Assembly (NCBI GenBank): GCA_945875585.1
Contig: CAMCLK010000008.1
Location: 1-64,000 of the forward strand
DNA length: 64,000 nt
Direction: 5' to 3'
Source of the DNA: Candidatus Kuenenia stuttgartensis
Lineage (GTDB): Bacteria; Planctomycetota; Planctomycetia; Gemmatales; Gemmataceae
This document shows, one piece after another, positions 62,955 to 64,000 of this stretch. Each line of letters begins with the position of its first letter. Positions within the stretch are counted from its first letter, which is position 1. Below the pieces are notes generated by a model. That model was given only the letters and a program-made list of their open reading frames with translations, was not told where the DNA came from and did no database searches. The position numbers were made by a program, and so were the translations under genes.

Positions 62955-64000
62955 ATGGGTGCGAAACAACTGGTTTACAGCGATGACGCGCGACAAAAAC
63001 TGCTGAACGGGGCCAGCAAACTCGCCAGAGCCGTTCGTGTGACCCTCGGGCCTCGCGGTCGCAATGCCATTTTGGACAAAGGTTGGGGCAGCCCCAGCGT
63101 GACCAAGGACGGCGTATCTGTTGCTGAAGACATCGAATTGCAGGATCCCTTTGAAAACATGGGCGCCCAGCTCATCAAGGAAGCTGCAAGCAAAACCAGC
63201 GACGTTGCAGGCGACGGTACGACCACAGCGACAGTGCTTGCTGAAGCCATCTTCCGCGAAGGCCTGAAGCTGATCGCGGCAGGTCACGATCCAATGGCGC
63301 TTTCCCGCGGGATCGCCAAGGGCGTTGTCAAGGTTGTGGAATCACTGCACAAGCTTGCTGAGAAAATCGACCCGAAAGACAAGAACATCATTGCCGAAGT
63401 GGCGACCATCGCCGCTAACAACAATCGCGAGATTGGCAAGAAGCTTGCTGAAGCGATGGACCGTGTTGGCGCCAGCAACGGCGTGATCACCATCGAAGAA
63501 GGCAAAACCGCAGACACCGAAGTGCACGTTGTGCAAGGTATGCAGTTTGATCGGGGTTACATCTCGCCAAACTTCGTGACCAACGAAAAGGAAGTTATCT
63601 GCGAATACGACAATCCTTATATCTTGATTCACGAAGAAAAGATTTCGAATGCCAAGGATTTGGTGCCCCTGCTTGAACAGGTCAGCAAGGCCAAGGCATC
63701 ACTTGTGATCATTGCCGAAGATGTCGAAGGCGAAGCGCTCGCCACCTTGGTTCTTAACAAGCTCAAGGGTGTTGTGACCGTTTGCGCTGTCAAGGCTCCT
63801 GGTTACGGCGACCGCCGTAAGGCAATGCTTGAAGACATCGCTGTCCTGACCAAGGGCGAAGCGATTTTCAAGGATCTGGGTGTGAACCTGAGCAATATCA
63901 AGCTTTCGCAGCTTGGCCGGGCCAAGAAAGTGAAAATTGATTCTGAAAACACCACCATCACCGAAGGTGCTGGCGACAAGAAGGCGATTGAAGGCCGCTG
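62955..64000 (+). CDS. groL: Chaperonin GroEL, 3' end beyond the window
   Basis: The first 348 codons are present and run off the right edge. The start ATG 62955 has GAAGGAG seven bases upstream. The signatures [53 protein letters not shown] and [16 protein letters not shown] are normal. No groES gene precedes it. The 244-base interval upstream (62711-62954) shows no CIRCE element (TTAGCACTC-N9-GAGTGCTAA) and only a weak 6-bp hairpin at 62774-62788. Like many planctomycetes, this genome probably has several groEL copies. Confidence 0.97.
   Translation, partial: MGAKQLVYSDDARQKLLNGASKLARAVRVTLGPRGRNAILDKGWGSPSVTKDGVSVAEDIELQDPFENMGAQLIKEAASKTSDVAGDGTTTATVLAEAIFREGLKLIAAGHDPMALSRGIAKGVVKVVESLHKLAEKIDPKDKNIIAEVATIAANNNREIGKKLAEAMDRVGASNGVITIEEGKTADTEVHVVQGMQFDRGYISPNFVTNEKEVICEYDNPYILIHEEKISNAKDLVPLLEQVSKAKASLVIIAEDVEGEALATLVLNKLKGVVTVCAVKAPGYGDRRKAMLEDIAVLTKGEAIFKDLGVNLSNIKLSQLGRAKKVKIDSENTTITEGAGDKKAIEGR

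Overview
The window looks like a planctomycete chromosome, most likely from the Gemmata/Gemmatales side of the phylum. The evidence is two tandem PVC-type dehydrogenases with HEAT-like and heme c regions, bacterial formyltransferase/hydrolase (Fhc) genes of the tetrahydromethanopterin C1 pathway, a giant MBG-repeat/RTX surface protein whose N-terminus carries an LEERLTPA-type motif, a tig-clpP-clpP cluster, and an ECF sigma factor paired with a very large fused anti-sigma protein. The assignment rests on gene content only, since no 16S gene is present.

Layout. 1-8.5 kb: a low-GC giant surface protein with 15 MBG repeats, bracketed by two copies of the same intergenic repeat. 8.7-13.5 kb: an AAA+ (MoxR/CobS-like) ATPase overlapping a VWA protein that also carries an HEXXH motif. 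13.7-19.1 kb: ribosomal protein S1, a primary-type sigma factor without region 1.1, a TPR protein and a secreted protein of unknown function. 19.2-25.0 kb: an NAD-linked formate dehydrogenase operon, read leftward, with its catalytic chain split into two genes and an in-frame UGA selenocysteine codon; fdhD is divergent. 25.1-31.0 kb: an RND efflux operon (outer-membrane factor, permease, adaptor). 31.2-33.2 kb: a beta-barrel-like protein and a ThuA-like protein. 33.3-37.2 kb: fhcB-fhcA-glnB-nudix with 4-bp overlaps. 37.3-44.1 kb: two PVC-type cytochromes and a lipoprotein. 44.2-47.4 kb: clpP, clpP, tig and tRNA-Gly. 47.7-53.2 kb: a PlsY fusion, a membrane protein, three secreted or lipoprotein genes and a ribbon-helix-helix protein. 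53.3-56.1 kb: pyruvate phosphate dikinase. 56.2-62.4 kb: the zinc-finger anti-sigma/alpha-2-macroglobulin fusion and its ECF sigma factor. 62.5-64 kb: a free-standing sigma region 1.1-like protein and the start of groEL, which runs off the window.

How the genes connect. Fhc releases formate from the methanopterin C1 pathway and the selenocysteine formate dehydrogenase can oxidise it to CO2 with NAD+, so the 19-25 kb and 34-37 kb loci probably belong to one C1 oxidation or detoxification route. A P-II protein inside the fhc operon suggests control by carbon/nitrogen or energy status. The tig/ClpP cluster and GroEL are protein quality-control genes.

The candidates for undescribed biology are: (i) the ECF sigma/anti-sigma-alpha-2-macroglobulin pair, which looks like a protease- or envelope-damage sensor wired straight to transcription; (ii) the free-standing sigma region 1.1 protein; (iii) the split, gene-order-permuted selenoprotein formate dehydrogenase; and (iv) the AAA+/VWA-HEXXH pair with internal repeats in the ATPase N-terminus.
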